Source: Clostridia bacterium (GTDB taxonomy: Bacteria > Bacillota_A > Clostridia > Oscillospirales > CAG-272). Taken from it: a stretch of 64,000 bases of DNA. A model generated the notes under the pieces. The model ran no database searches. It was not told the DNA's origin and saw only the letters and a list, made by a program, of their open reading frames with translations. Positions 53,216 to 62,750 of the stretch are shown here, one piece after another (position 1 is the stretch's first letter; each line of letters opens with the position of its first letter). The position numbers and the translations under genes were made by a program. Where the stretch lies: NCBI GenBank assembly GCA_017452945.1, contig JAFTLD010000081.1, positions 4,097 through 68,096 of the forward strand, in the 5' to 3' direction.

Positions 53216-55219
53216 ATGGGTAAGATCAACGTGCTTTCCTTTGAGGTCGCCAACCTGATCGCTGCCGGTGAGGTGGTGGACAGGCCGGCATCGGCTATCA
53301 AGGAAATGATGGAAAATGCAATAGACGCAGGGGCGACACGCATCACCGTGGAGATTCAGAACGGCGGCGTGACCTTTATGCGCGTGTCGGATAACGGACA
53401 CGGCATGCCGCCCGAGGATCTGCCCATGGCAATACGCAGACACGCGACCAGTAAGATCAGCGAGGCAGAGGATCTGGACGGTATTGCCACGCTGGGATTC
53501 CGCGGTGAGGCATTGGCTGCCATTGCGGCAGTTTCGCGCCTTCGCATTCTGTCCAAAACGCCCGACGCTGCGCTTGGCGCGCAAATGGACGTTGTGTGCG
53601 GTGAGATCGTGGACATTACCGAGCGCGGTTGTGCGGTCGGCACGACGGTCATCGCAGAGGACTTGTTTGCCAACGTGCCTGCCCGCCGAAAATTTCTCAA
53701 GCGTGACGTCACAGAGGCTATGGCCGTGAGTGCCAACGTGGAAAAAATCGCCCTCTCACATCCCGAGATTGCCTTTCGTTTGATCATTGACGGAAACGTC
53801 AAGCTGGAAACAGCCGGGGACGGTAGCTTGAAAAGTGCTATCTGGTCGGTGTTCGGTAAGGATTTCGCTACGAGATTGATTGAAGTGAACGGAGAATATG
53901 ACGGCATTGCCGTCAAGGGATTTATCGGCCGTCCCGATAACGTGCGCCCCAACCGCAATTATCAGAATTTCTTTATCAATTCCCGCTATATCAAGAGTAA
54001 AACGGCCAGCGCAGCCATTGAGCAGGCGTTTACTTCATACTGCGCTCCCGAAAAGTTCCCGTGCTGCGTGTTGTTTATTGAGCTGAACCCTATGCGCGTG
54101 GACGTCAACGTGCATCCTGCCAAGCTGGAGGTCAAGTTTACCAACGAAAAGCCGGTCTTTGAGAGCGTGTATTACGCGGTCAGACAAGCGCTTGAACAAA
54201 ATACCGCACGCCCCGAGCTGCAGATCCCCAAGCAAAAGCCGTCGGTTTCGGATGCTTTTACTTCGGTTGAGCGCGGTGAGTCGCTGAAAAAGCGGCAGAT
54301 CAGTATGGATACTGCTGCAGCGGCTGCAACCACTCCCGCAAAGCCCCAAAAGGGACAAGCCTGGGAGCATCTGAGCGCACAAGAGTACGTGGAGCAATAC
54401 ATTCAGGGCAAAAAGCCCGAAAAACAGGCCTCCGCTCCGACATTCGTAGGGGCCGACGTCTCCGACGGCCCGAAAGCCGTTGCACCGATATCCGTAGGGG
54501 CCGACGTCCCCGACGGCCCGAAAACCGCCGCAGCGACATCCGTAGGGGCCGGTGTCCCTGACGGTCCGCAAGACATTGCAACCTCGTGCATCCCTCTGCC
54601 CACGCAGCCCGAGCGAGAGCCCACGCCAACAGCCGAAAAGGGAACCTACCGCTTGGTCGGTCAGGTGTTCAATGCGTATCTGATCGTAGAGATCGGGGAG
54701 AGAATGCTGCTGATCGATCAGCACGCAGCGCATGAGCGCATTCTGTTTGAGCAGCTCAAGGCCAATATGCATGCCAAGGAGGCCGCCTCGCAGCTGCTGA
54801 TGCTGCCTGTTGAGGTTATGATGACCTCGGGTGAGGTGCAAACGCTGGGTGACTTCCGCGCAGAGCTTGAAGCGGTTGGCTTCAGCTTTTCCACAGGCCG
54901 CTTTACCGTGACCGTGGATGCGATTCCGGTGGGACTTGAAGCGGAGGCTGTTGCGCAAATGCTGCCCGTGATTGCCGAGAGATTGCAAAGCGCAACGGGC
55001 AATGCCTCTTTGACGCGTGATATCGTGTTTGAAAAGGCACTGTATCAGGGCGCATGTAAGGCTGCCATCAAAGCAGGGCGCGTGTACGCTCCCGAGCACC
55101 TTTCCTGGCTTGTCGATAAGCTCATGGAGCTTCCCGATATTACCTATTGTCCGCACGGCAGACCGGTGGCCATGGAAATGAGCAAGAAAAATCTTGACAG
55201 ACAATTTGAAAGATCTTAA
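53216..55219 (+). CDS. mutL: DNA mismatch repair protein MutL, with repeat-bearing linker
   Basis: 667 residues. The N-terminal GHKL ATPase has 'AGEVVDRPASAIKEMMENAI', 'DNGHGMPPEDL', 'GFRGEALAAIAAV' and 'NVPARRKFLK'. The C-terminal endonuclease motif 'DQHAAHERILFEQ' (from 501) and 'CPHGRP' (from about 645) mark a nicking MutL, as in organisms without MutH. The linker (about 335-475) is Ala/Pro/Lys-rich and carries three 16-residue repeats (about 411-458) that come from a palindromic DNA repeat (see the repeat entry). This is a flexible region where such an insert is tolerated. Confidence 0.97.
   Translation: MGKINVLSFEVANLIAAGEVVDRPASAIKEMMENAIDAGATRITVEIQNGGVTFMRVSDNGHGMPPEDLPMAIRRHATSKISEAEDLDGIATLGFRGEALAAIAAVSRLRILSKTPDAALGAQMDVVCGEIVDITERGCAVGTTVIAEDLFANVPARRKFLKRDVTEAMAVSANVEKIALSHPEIAFRLIIDGNVKLETAGDGSLKSAIWSVFGKDFATRLIEVNGEYDGIAVKGFIGRPDNVRPNRNYQNFFINSRYIKSKTASAAIEQAFTSYCAPEKFPCCVLFIELNPMRVDVNVHPAKLEVKFTNEKPVFESVYYAVRQALEQNTARPELQIPKQKPSVSDAFTSVERGESLKKRQISMDTAAAAATTPAKPQKGQAWEHLSAQEYVEQYIQGKKPEKQASAPTFVGADVSDGPKAVAPISVGADVPDGPKTAAATSVGAGVPDGPQDIATSCIPLPTQPEREPTPTAEKGTYRLVGQVFNAYLIVEIGERMLLIDQHAAHERILFEQLKANMHAKEAASQLLMLPVEVMMTSGEVQTLGDFRAELEAVGFSFSTGRFTVTVDAIPVGLEAEAVAQMLPVIAERLQSATGNASLTRDIVFEKALYQGACKAAIKAGRVYAPEHLSWLVDKLMELPDITYCPHGRPVAMEMSKKNLDRQFERS
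54446..54589 (+). repeat. Three in-frame 48-bp REP-derived repeats inside mutL
   Basis: Three copies, with GTAGGGGCC starting at 54446, 54494 and 54542. The core of copy 2 reads GTAGGGGCCGACGTCCCCGA; copies 1 and 3 differ at a few bases. They encode 'VGADVSDGPKAVAPIS', 'VGADVPDGPKTAAATS' and 'VGAGVPDGPQDIATSC'. The core matches the intergenic inverted units near 47121 and 47197. 48 is a multiple of 3, so the frame is kept. Confidence 0.8.
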
Positions 55220-55280
55220 ATAATATCAATAACAGGCGGCATCCTGTACTGATGCTTGCCGAAGAAAGGAACACAGCATT

Positions 55281-56417
55281 ATGTTCGAACTGAAGAAACA
55301 AGAGGGAAGAGCGCGCAGAGGCGTGCTGCACACCCCTCATGGCGATATCCAAACGCCGGTATTTATGAACGTGGGTACCTGTGCCGCTATCAAGGGCGGC
55401 GTATCTACCGTGGAGCTCAAGACCATTGACTGTCAGGTTGAGCTCTCCAACACCTACCATCTGCACATCCGTCCCGGTGACAAGCTGATCCACGATATGG
55501 GCGGTTTGCACAAGTTCATGAACTGGGACAGACCGATCCTGACCGACTCGGGCGGATTCCAGGTCTTTTCCTTGTCCTCCTTGCGTAAGATCAAGGAAGA
55601 GGGTGTGTACTTTGCCTCGCACATCGACGGCAAGCGTATTTTTATGGGTCCCGAGGAGAGCATGCAGATCCAATCCAATCTTGCCTCCACCATAGCCATG
55701 GCGTTTGACGAGTGCGTGGAAAACCCCGCAACCTACGAATACGTCAAGCAATCCTCCGAGCGCACCATTCGTTGGCTGGCACGCTGCAAGGCAGAGATGC
55801 AGCGACTCAACAGCCTGCCCGAAACCATCAACAAGCAGCAGATGCTGTTTGGCATCAATCAGGGCGGCACGTACGAGGATCTGCGAATTGATAACATGCA
55901 GCGCATTGCAGAGCTTGATCTGGACGGATACGCCATCGGCGGTCTTGCCGTAGGCGAGAGTACCGAGGATATGTACCGCATCATTGATGCGGTCGAGCCG
56001 CATATGCCCAAGCATAAGCCCAGATACCTCATGGGCGTCGGCACGCCGTGTAACATCATCGAGGCGGTGCATCTGGGCGTTGACTTCTTTGACTGCGTCA
56101 TGCCCTCGCGTAACGCCCGTCACGGTACGCTGTTTACCTGGGAGGGCAAGATGAGCGTGCTGAATGAGAAGTATGCACGTGACCCGCGTCCGATCGGTGT
56201 GACCTGCGACTGTCCCACCTGTCAGAACTACAGCCGTTCCTATATCCGTCACCTGATCAAGGCCAAGGAATCGCTTGGTATGCGCCTTGCCGTGCAGCAT
56301 AACCTGTATTTCTACAATCAGCTCACGCGCCGCATCCGTGAGGCACTGGACGAGGGCAGATTTGAAGAATTTTATCAAAGATATCATATTGCTCTTGGCG
56401 AAAGGAATCCCGACTGA
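55281..56417 (+). CDS. tgt: Queuine tRNA-ribosyltransferase
   Basis: 378 residues. Exchanges G34 of GUN-anticodon tRNAs for preQ1. Nucleophile region 'DSGGFQVFSL' (Asp89 catalytic), 'DECVENPA', 'FGINQGGTYEDLR', 'GGLAVGE', the second Asp in 'FDCVMPSRNARHG' (near 271), and a Cys3His zinc site ('CDCPTC' with a later His). ATG 55281 follows GAAAGGA. queA and preQ1 genes are not in the window. Confidence 0.97.
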   Translation: MFELKKQEGRARRGVLHTPHGDIQTPVFMNVGTCAAIKGGVSTVELKTIDCQVELSNTYHLHIRPGDKLIHDMGGLHKFMNWDRPILTDSGGFQVFSLSSLRKIKEEGVYFASHIDGKRIFMGPEESMQIQSNLASTIAMAFDECVENPATYEYVKQSSERTIRWLARCKAEMQRLNSLPETINKQQMLFGINQGGTYEDLRIDNMQRIAELDLDGYAIGGLAVGESTEDMYRIIDAVEPHMPKHKPRYLMGVGTPCNIIEAVHLGVDFFDCVMPSRNARHGTLFTWEGKMSVLNEKYARDPRPIGVTCDCPTCQNYSRSYIRHLIKAKESLGMRLAVQHNLYFYNQLTRRIREALDEGRFEEFYQRYHIALGERNPD

Positions 56418-57076
56418 TGATCCGTGCAGTCATTTTTGACAAGGACGGCACGCTGCACGATACCGAAAAGGTATATCACTGTGCGTGGCGCGCGGCAGCT
56501 GAGCAGATGGGCGTGCCAAACATTATGGAGTTCGTGGCTATCTGCACGGGCACCAATTTCACCAGAACTGCCGAGTTGTGGCAAGAGTTTTACGGTGACG
56601 CCTTCGCATTCCGTCCCTTCTGGGACTTGCGTAATGAGATTTACGACGGTATGATCGAGCGTGAGAGCGTGCCGATCAAGGCAGGTGCGTACGAGCTGCT
56701 CGACTACTTAAAGGACAACGGCTATAAGATCGGCCTTGCCACCTCTACCAACGCACCGCGCGTGGAGCGGCATTTGGTGCAATCCGACATGAAAAAATAC
56801 TTTGACGCAGTGGTCACGGGAGATACCGTCACCCGCGGCAAGCCTGCGCCCGATATTTTCCTGATCGCAGCCGAGCGATTGGGCGTCGATCCTGCCGAAT
56901 GCATGGGCGTGGAGGATTCGTTCAACGGTGTGCGTGCGGTTAAGGCTGCGGGCATGTATACGGTCATGGCACCCGATATGATCGCTCCGACACAAGAGAT
57001 TTTATCGGTTGCAGACGCCTGTGTGGAGGATCTGCGACAGATTATTCCGATATTAAACAACATGAAAGGAAACTAA
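56417..57076 (+). CDS. HAD-superfamily hydrolase, beta-phosphoglucomutase-like
   Basis: 219 residues. Nucleophile motif 'FDKDGTLHDTE' (DxDGT), cap domain, 'LATSTNAPRVERHL', 'GKPAPDIFL' and 'CMGVEDSFNGVRA' (GxEDS). It acts on a small phosphorylated substrate, not identified. The start overlaps the tgt stop by one base, and tldD follows 4 bases after the stop, so it is co-transcribed with both. Confidence 0.9.
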   Translation: MIRAVIFDKDGTLHDTEKVYHCAWRAAAEQMGVPNIMEFVAICTGTNFTRTAELWQEFYGDAFAFRPFWDLRNEIYDGMIERESVPIKAGAYELLDYLKDNGYKIGLATSTNAPRVERHLVQSDMKKYFDAVVTGDTVTRGKPAPDIFLIAAERLGVDPAECMGVEDSFNGVRAVKAAGMYTVMAPDMIAPTQEILSVADACVEDLRQIIPILNNMKGN

Positions 57077-57080
57077 GATC

Positions 57081-58460
57081 ATGATTGAAAAAAGACTTGC
57101 CGAGGAGATCCTTGGTATCGCGCTCTCCGGAGGCGGTGATTTTGCCGAGATCTACCAGGAACTGACGCAAAACGGCAATATCCGTATGGTGGACGGCAAA
57201 ATTGAAGCCATTGGCGATAACGTGCTTTCCGGTGTGGGTATCCGTACCTTTATCGGCACGCAGACCGTTTATGCCACCACAACTGACATTACAAGAGAGG
57301 GACTGATTCGTTGTGCAAAGTCGGTTGCAGAAGCGGTCGGACAGGTCAAGGGAGCCATCTCCTTGCATCTTTGCGAGCGTATTTTCCCCAATATCCATCC
57401 TGTTACCACCGTACCCGCAAGTGCGGACATGAAGCATAAGATCGATCTGCTCAAGTTGGCATGCAACACCGCAAAGGACTACGATCAGAGCATCGTACAG
57501 GTTGCCGGTACGCTTCTGATGGTGGATCACTCGATCTTGGTTGCAAACTCCGAAGGACTTTATACTACCGACAGACATATCCGTACCCGTATGGCAGTCA
57601 ATGCCGTTGCATCCAACGGACACGAGAACCAGTCCGGCTCCTGTGCACCCGGTCGCGGTATGGGACTTGAGGTGTTTGATCTGTTTTGCCCCGAGGACAT
57701 CGGCCGCGAGGCAGCAAGACAGGCAGTTGTCAACCTGAATGCAAGCTATTGCCCCGCGGGCAAGATGACGGTTGCCATTGAAAACGGCTTTGGCGGTGTC
57801 ATTTTCCACGAGGCTTGCGGACACTCACTTGAGGCTACCTCTGTTGCCATCGGTGCTTCGCAGATGGCAGGTAAGCTCGGTCAGATGATCGCCAACCCCA
57901 AAGTAACCGCCATCGACGACGGTACCATCCCGAACGCATGGGGCTCTGTCAATATTGACGATGAGGGTCACCCCACACAGCGCAACGTACTGATTGAGAA
58001 CGGTGTGCTTAAGAGCTATATGGTAGACCGTCTGGGCTCTCGCCGTATGGGTCTGCCCATGACGGGCAACAGCCGCAGACAGGGCTACGAATACGAGCCT
58101 ACCAGCCGTATGACCAACACCTTTATCGATAACGGCCCCGATAAGAATGAGGATATTATCGCATCCATCGAATACGGTCTGTACGCAAAAGAAATGGGCG
58201 GCGGTTCGGTCAATCCTTTGACCGGTGCGTTCAACTTCTCGGTTCGCGAGGGCTATATCGTACGCAACGGTAAGATCTGTGAGGCGGTACGCGGTGCATC
58301 GCTGATCGGTACGGGCTCTCAGATCCTCAAGGATATCGACATGGTCGGTCAGAATCTGGCAACCGGACAGGGCATGTGCGGCTCTTCCAGCGGCAGCGTA
58401 CCCACCGACGTAGGACAGCCCCTGATCCGTGTATCCGAAATCACGGTCGGCGGCAGATGA
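57081..58460 (+). CDS. tldD: TldD-type metalloprotease subunit
   Basis: 459 residues. The zinc site 'HEACGHSLEA' has His243, Glu244 and His248. Downstream 'GTIPNAWGSVNIDDEGHPTQ' and 'MTGNSRRQGYEYEPTSRMTN' are TldD hallmarks. TldD with TldE forms a heterodimeric protease that degrades unfolded or modified peptides (known to process microcin B17 and the CcdA antitoxin). The partner follows 12 bases downstream. No peptide substrate gene was seen nearby. Confidence 0.95.
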   Translation: MIEKRLAEEILGIALSGGGDFAEIYQELTQNGNIRMVDGKIEAIGDNVLSGVGIRTFIGTQTVYATTTDITREGLIRCAKSVAEAVGQVKGAISLHLCERIFPNIHPVTTVPASADMKHKIDLLKLACNTAKDYDQSIVQVAGTLLMVDHSILVANSEGLYTTDRHIRTRMAVNAVASNGHENQSGSCAPGRGMGLEVFDLFCPEDIGREAARQAVVNLNASYCPAGKMTVAIENGFGGVIFHEACGHSLEATSVAIGASQMAGKLGQMIANPKVTAIDDGTIPNAWGSVNIDDEGHPTQRNVLIENGVLKSYMVDRLGSRRMGLPMTGNSRRQGYEYEPTSRMTNTFIDNGPDKNEDIIASIEYGLYAKEMGGGSVNPLTGAFNFSVREGYIVRNGKICEAVRGASLIGTGSQILKDIDMVGQNLATGQGMCGSSSGSVPTDVGQPLIRVSEITVGGR

Positions 58461-58472
58461 TAGGAGGCAGAT

Positions 58473-59816
58473 ATGGAACTTACTTTAGCGAAAAAGATAA
58501 TCTTTGATGCCGCAAATGCTGCAGGCCTTGAAGAATATGAGATCTATTATATGAGCAGCTCCAGCCTTTCCGCAGAGGCACTTAAGGATTCCCTGAGCGG
58601 CTTTTCCTGCGGACAGGGCGGTGGCATCAGTCTGCGTTGCATGGTGGACGGCAAGATGGGTTATGCATCTACCGAGCTGTTCACCGAAGCGGAGCTGACC
58701 GATCTCGTACGCCGCGCATGTGATAATGCACGTTATATTGAAAAGGAAGACACCGCGCCCATTTTTGCGGGCTCCGAGAGCTATGCTACGCTTGATCTGC
58801 CCGAATTTACTCCTTTGAGCGCAGCAGATGCAAAGGCCATGACGCTGGATATGCAGAAGCAGATCTATGCCGCAAGCGAGAGCGTGACCGACGGTACGCA
58901 GGCGGCCTGCATGTCCTCCTCGACCGAGATCTATCTGTGCAATTCGCATGGCTTGGAGCTTTCCAACAGCATAGGTCTTTCCGGGATTTACGCCATGCCC
59001 ATTATCAAGGTAGGCGAGGAGAGCGCGGACGCGTTTGAATTTGCACTTTGCTCGGATACCGAAAAGATCGCAACGCTTGCAAAGGCTGCAACCGATAAGG
59101 CGCTTGCCAAGATCGGTGCGGGCAGCGTGTCCTCGGGCAAGCACAATATCGTGATCGCAGGCTCGCAGATGCGCTCGATTCTGTCCGTGTTTGCAAGCGC
59201 GTTCTCGGCAAAGAACGCACAGCTCGGACTTTCCTTGCTGGCAGGCAAGGAAGGGGAGAAGATTGCCGCCGATTGCGTGAGCATCGTGGACGATCCCATG
59301 AGAGCGGGCGCGCCCGTACAAACGCACTTTGACGGTGAGGGCGTTGCGACCTATAAAAAGGATGTCGTCAAGGATGGTGTGCTGACCACGCTGCTCTACG
59401 ACCTGACCACCGCTGCCAAGGCAGGCGTTGCTTCTACCGGAAACGGCATGCGCGGCTCGTATGCGTCGCAGGTCAACGTCGCCCCCTTTAACTTCAGCAT
59501 CTGTCCCGGCACGCTTTCCGAGGACGAGCTGATCGCCAAGGCAGAGAACGGTATTTATATCACCGCGGTCAAGGGCTTGCACGCAGGTGCGGATGCCACC
59601 ACGGGTGATTTCTCGATCGAGAGTGAGGGCTTTTTGATTGAGGGCGGCAAGAAGACCACTTACGTGCGCTCGTTTACCATCGCGGGCAACTTCTTTGAAC
59701 TGTTGAAAAACATTGACAGCCTGTCCGATACGGTCGAATGGGGCATTCCCGGCGGCTTTACCGTGTTCGGCGCACCTGCTGTTCTGGTACGCGACATGAG
59801 CGTGGCAGGTAAGTAA
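58473..59816 (+). CDS. pmbA: TldE/PmbA-type subunit of the TldD/TldE protease
   Basis: 447 residues. It has the TldE layout with 'DDPMRAGAPVQTHFDGEGVA', 'TLLYDLTTAAKAGVASTGNG', 'KGLHAGADATTGDFSIESEG' and 'FTIAGNFFELLKNI'. It lacks the HExxxH zinc motif, as expected for the non-catalytic partner. The ribosome binding site TAGGAGG is 12 bases after tldD, so the pair is expressed together. Confidence 0.94.
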   Translation: MELTLAKKIIFDAANAAGLEEYEIYYMSSSSLSAEALKDSLSGFSCGQGGGISLRCMVDGKMGYASTELFTEAELTDLVRRACDNARYIEKEDTAPIFAGSESYATLDLPEFTPLSAADAKAMTLDMQKQIYAASESVTDGTQAACMSSSTEIYLCNSHGLELSNSIGLSGIYAMPIIKVGEESADAFEFALCSDTEKIATLAKAATDKALAKIGAGSVSSGKHNIVIAGSQMRSILSVFASAFSAKNAQLGLSLLAGKEGEKIAADCVSIVDDPMRAGAPVQTHFDGEGVATYKKDVVKDGVLTTLLYDLTTAAKAGVASTGNGMRGSYASQVNVAPFNFSICPGTLSEDELIAKAENGIYITAVKGLHAGADATTGDFSIESEGFLIEGGKKTTYVRSFTIAGNFFELLKNIDSLSDTVEWGIPGGFTVFGAPAVLVRDMSVAGK

Positions 59817-59846
59817 ACGGAAAACAGGAAAAGAAATATTGTAAAA

Positions 59847-59884
59847 CCCGAGTCTTGCGAGTTCCAATGACCGCAAGGCTCGGG
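59847..59884 (+). terminator. Terminator-like hairpin after tldE
   Basis: A 13-bp stem (59847-59859 with 59872-59884), one G-T pair, 12-base loop. No T-tract, so it may act as an mRNA 3'-end stabiliser rather than a strong terminator. Confidence 0.5.
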
Positions 59885-59921
59885 AATAATCAATTCATCA
59901 AACGCCGGAAGGGGAGAGTGC

Positions 59922-60551
59922 ATGAACAAAAAGCAAAAAATCGTATTGATCATATTCTGCGCCTTACTTGCACTTTTATTGATCGGCGCTTTGATAGGGA
60001 CTGTTGCAATGATTTTGTCGGGCAACGCCCATGGCTTGGCCGGCGAATGGCTGACCGGATACGTCAACGAGCTTCGTGAGAAGCAGGAATTGGAACAAAT
60101 CGAGCGGGAATGGGAAAAAGTGATTCAAAATGAAAACAGCGATATTGCAAAAATTGTTATGAATTCTCACTCGCTTGATATAGTGTACAGCAGCAGTACG
60201 ATACAACCGACGCGTTACGCAATCCTTACAGACGAAAAACAAATTGATTCGGTGATCGATATACTTTCCGATTACCAAATGGCTTGGGAAAACAGCCCCA
60301 AGACTGTGGATGAATTATCTTCATATAAGAGATCCAGAGTTTGGAAAAATGGAATCATCATAGAATTGTTTGATATGGAAAATAGATGTTTCATAAGATT
60401 GCTTGTATATGAGGATGGCATATGTGAGGTTGATTGGGATGCGGAGATCGTAAGCGACACGCATATAAAATGGAACAAGAGTGCTCGTGCGGTTGCTTCG
60501 GAGACACTTTACCAGTCCCTTGATGCATTGTTGAACGAATACGAATCATGA
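59922..60551 (+). CDS. Membrane-anchored protein of unknown function
   Basis: 209 residues from ATG 59922, after GGAAGGGGAG. An N-terminal helix ('IVLIIFCALLALLLIGALIG') is followed by a charged helical stretch ('REKQELEQIEREWEKVIQNE') and a mixed alpha/beta domain of about 110 residues ('IDSVIDILSDYQMAWENS', 'LVYEDGICEVDW'). The lower G+C in the second half suggests a poorly conserved lineage gene. Not recognised. It stands alone with a terminator on each side. Confidence 0.6.
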   Translation: MNKKQKIVLIIFCALLALLLIGALIGTVAMILSGNAHGLAGEWLTGYVNELREKQELEQIEREWEKVIQNENSDIAKIVMNSHSLDIVYSSSTIQPTRYAILTDEKQIDSVIDILSDYQMAWENSPKTVDELSSYKRSRVWKNGIIIELFDMENRCFIRLLVYEDGICEVDWDAEIVSDTHIKWNKSARAVASETLYQSLDALLNEYES

Positions 60552-60611
60552 CGAATTGTTGGCAAATAAAAATCCTTTCGTTCACAATAATGGCGAAATG
60601 ATTTGTTATCG

Positions 60612-60662
60612 GGGCTGAAATTCTTTGATCTTTCTTTGATCATAGAGTTTTAGCCCTTTTTT
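60612..60662 (+). terminator. Strong terminator before the rny promoter
   Basis: A 19-position stem (60612-60630 region with 60638-60656) with one mismatch and two G-T pairs, then TTTTTT. Confidence 0.8.
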
Positions 60663-60695
60663 ACGTTGTGTTTTTTGGAAAATGTGCAATTCCTC

Positions 60696-60724
60696 TTGAC
60701 AAAAACTGCATTTTTGTGTATAAT
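60696..60724 (+). promoter_or_regulatory. Sigma-A promoter of rny
   Basis: TTGACA 60696-60701, 17-base spacer, TATAAT 60719-60724. A near-consensus promoter. The leader before ATG 60825 is about 95 bases. Confidence 0.85.
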
Positions 60725-60824
60725 AAAGTAAGTATTGTAAACTGCATGAAGTGTTTTTTGCTATACTGACATACAAAGAAAATGAAACAAAACAGAAAAA
60801 ACAGAAAAGGAGGTGCACAAGAAA

Positions 60825-62384
60825 ATGCTTTTCGAAAACCCGATTTTTTGGGTTTGCATTGCAGTAGTGGCTTTGGTTTGCATCGTCATCGGCGTTGTTG
60901 CAGGTATTCTGTACCGCAAAAAGATTGCCGAGCGCGTGATCGGTTCTGCTGAGCAGAAGGCGAAGGCTTTGGTCGAGGAAGGCCAGAAGCAGGCGGCTTC
61001 GGCACAGAAAGAAGCTTTGCTCTCCGCTAAGGAGGAAATTATGCGTCAGCGTAATGACTTCGAGCGTGAGATGAAGGAACGCAGAAATGAAGTTTCCCGC
61101 ACTGAATCAAGACTTGCCAAGAAGGAAGAAACGCTTGAGAAAAAGACCGAACAGGTCGAACACAAGAGCGAGCAGCTTGATAAGAAGATCAAGGAAAACG
61201 AGCAGTTCCGTGAGTTGATCGCAGAGCAGCTGAAGATGCAAATGAACAAGCTGGAAACCATTGCAGGCTATTCCGCAGAGCAGGCCAAGGAAGAATTGGT
61301 TGCACGCGTGGAAAATGAGGCTAAGGAAGAAATTGCCAGACGCCTTGAGGAGCTTGAAGCACAGTACAAGGAAGATGCCGAGGAAAAGGCACGTGATATT
61401 ATCACACTTGCCATTCAGCGTTATGCTTCCGATCAGGTTGCAGAGGTTACCATCTCGACCGTAGCGCTCCCCAATGACGACATGAAGGGACGAATTATCG
61501 GTAGAGAAGGCCGTAACATCCAGCAGCTTGAAAAGTTGACCGGCGTGGAGCTGATCGTGGACGATACCCCCGAAACCATCATTCTTTCGGGCTTTGATCC
61601 CGTTCGCCGCGAGGTCGCAAGATTGGCACTTGAGAAATTGATTGCAGACGGCAGAATCCATCCTACCCGTATCGAGGAAATGGTGGAAAAAGCCAAGAGA
61701 GAAGTCGAAACCGCAGTAAAGCAGGCAGGTGAACGCGCGATCTACGAGGTAGGTGTGCGCAACCTCAACCCCGAGCTTGTAAGACTTTTGGGTAGACTTC
61801 GTTACAGAACCAGTTACGGACAAAACGTACTCAAGCACTCCATTGAGGTTGCCTTCTTAGCGGGTGTTATGGCTGAAGAGCTTGGCGTGGATGCAACACT
61901 TGCACGTAGAGCAGGTCTGCTTCACGACATCGGTAAGGCCTTCCCGCAGGACGTTGAGGGTACCCACGTGCAGATCGGTGTAAATGCCGTCAAGAAGTAC
62001 AAGGAGAGCCGTGAGGTCGTGCACGCGATCGAAGCACACCATAATGACGTTGAGCCCAAGACCGTGATCGCTTTCTTGGTACAGGCAGCTGACGCAATTT
62101 CGGCAGCAAGACCCGGTGCCCGTAGAGAGGACATGGAGAACTACATCAAGCGTCTTGAAAAGATCGAAGAGATTGCCAAATCCTTTGGCGGTGTTGACAA
62201 GGCGTATGCTATCCAAGCGGGTAGAGAGATTCGTGTCATGGTCAACCCCGAAACTGTCAGCGATGACAATATGAAGGTAGTTGCAAGAGAAATGGCCGAA
62301 AAGATTCAGAACGAGGTTCAGTATCCCGGTCAGATCAAGATCAACATCATTCGCGAAAGCCGCGTTGTGGATTACGCGAAGTAA
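60825..62384 (+). CDS. rny: Ribonuclease Y
   Basis: 519 residues, the typical length. RNase Y starts mRNA decay at the membrane in Firmicutes. An N-terminal membrane helix (about 8-27), a long coiled coil (to about 200), a KH domain ('[20 protein letters not shown]') and an HD domain ('LLHDIGKAF', His367-Asp368; '[11 protein letters not shown]') are visible. ATG 60825 is used since GTG 60813 overlaps AAAGGAGG. The YlbF-family protein encoded at 50204 may be a partner. Confidence 0.97.
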   Translation: MLFENPIFWVCIAVVALVCIVIGVVAGILYRKKIAERVIGSAEQKAKALVEEGQKQAASAQKEALLSAKEEIMRQRNDFEREMKERRNEVSRTESRLAKKEETLEKKTEQVEHKSEQLDKKIKENEQFRELIAEQLKMQMNKLETIAGYSAEQAKEELVARVENEAKEEIARRLEELEAQYKEDAEEKARDIITLAIQRYASDQVAEVTISTVALPNDDMKGRIIGREGRNIQQLEKLTGVELIVDDTPETIILSGFDPVRREVARLALEKLIADGRIHPTRIEEMVEKAKREVETAVKQAGERAIYEVGVRNLNPELVRLLGRLRYRTSYGQNVLKHSIEVAFLAGVMAEELGVDATLARRAGLLHDIGKAFPQDVEGTHVQIGVNAVKKYKESREVVHAIEAHHNDVEPKTVIAFLVQAADAISAARPGARREDMENYIKRLEKIEEIAKSFGGVDKAYAIQAGREIRVMVNPETVSDDNMKVVAREMAEKIQNEVQYPGQIKINIIRESRVVDYAK

Positions 62385-62533
62385 ATTCTTGCGCAAAGCG
62401 CAGGTATTCGCACTCAAAAAATATTGCAAAAAAGATTGCCCATAAGGGATTTTCATAGAGTTAATATAAATTCCCACAGCAGACAATCAGCGCGCTGTGT
62501 CGCGTTGCATACCATATATTTGATGAGAAAAGA

Positions 62534-62570
62534 GCAAAGGCATCACCGCTTGGGTGATGCCCTTGCTTTA
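62534..62570 (+). terminator. Terminator between rny and glyS
   Basis: A stem of about 14 positions (62534-62547 with 62552-62565), one mismatch, loop GCTT, followed by GCTTTA. The rest of the 366-base gap (62385-62533 and 62571-62664) is A+T-rich and holds no gene that I can see. Confidence 0.7.
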
Positions 62571-62664
62571 TCCGTATAAGCAAACGATAGATTGAAAAAT
62601 CAACGAAAAATAGAAAATTATTGCAAATAATGCGATTTTTTATACAAGCAGAATTCTACAGCTC

Positions 62665-62693
62665 TTGACAAGCACAAGCTTATATGGTAAAAT
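62665..62693 (+). promoter_or_regulatory. Sigma-A promoter of glyS
   Basis: TTGACA 62665-62670, 17-base spacer, TAAAAT 62688-62693 with an upstream TGG (extended -10). Only about 50 bases separate the start site from the ATG. Confidence 0.8.
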
Positions 62694-62750
62694 AAAGTAT
62701 TAACATGGGTGAATGTGTGAACTGCACAGGTCACTCTTTGGAGGTTTACT

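Noticed and set aside
54446..54589. Regularly spaced 48-bp repeats that might suggest a CRISPR array
   Set aside because: They are adjacent copies without unique spacers, in frame inside mutL.
60813..60824. GTG at 60813 as the start of rny
   Set aside because: It overlaps the Shine-Dalgarno sequence; ATG 60825 fits the RNase Y N-terminus.
62694..62750. A T-box riboswitch before glyS
   Set aside because: Only about 50 bases separate the promoter from the start codon, too short for a T-box, and no T-box core sequence is seen.
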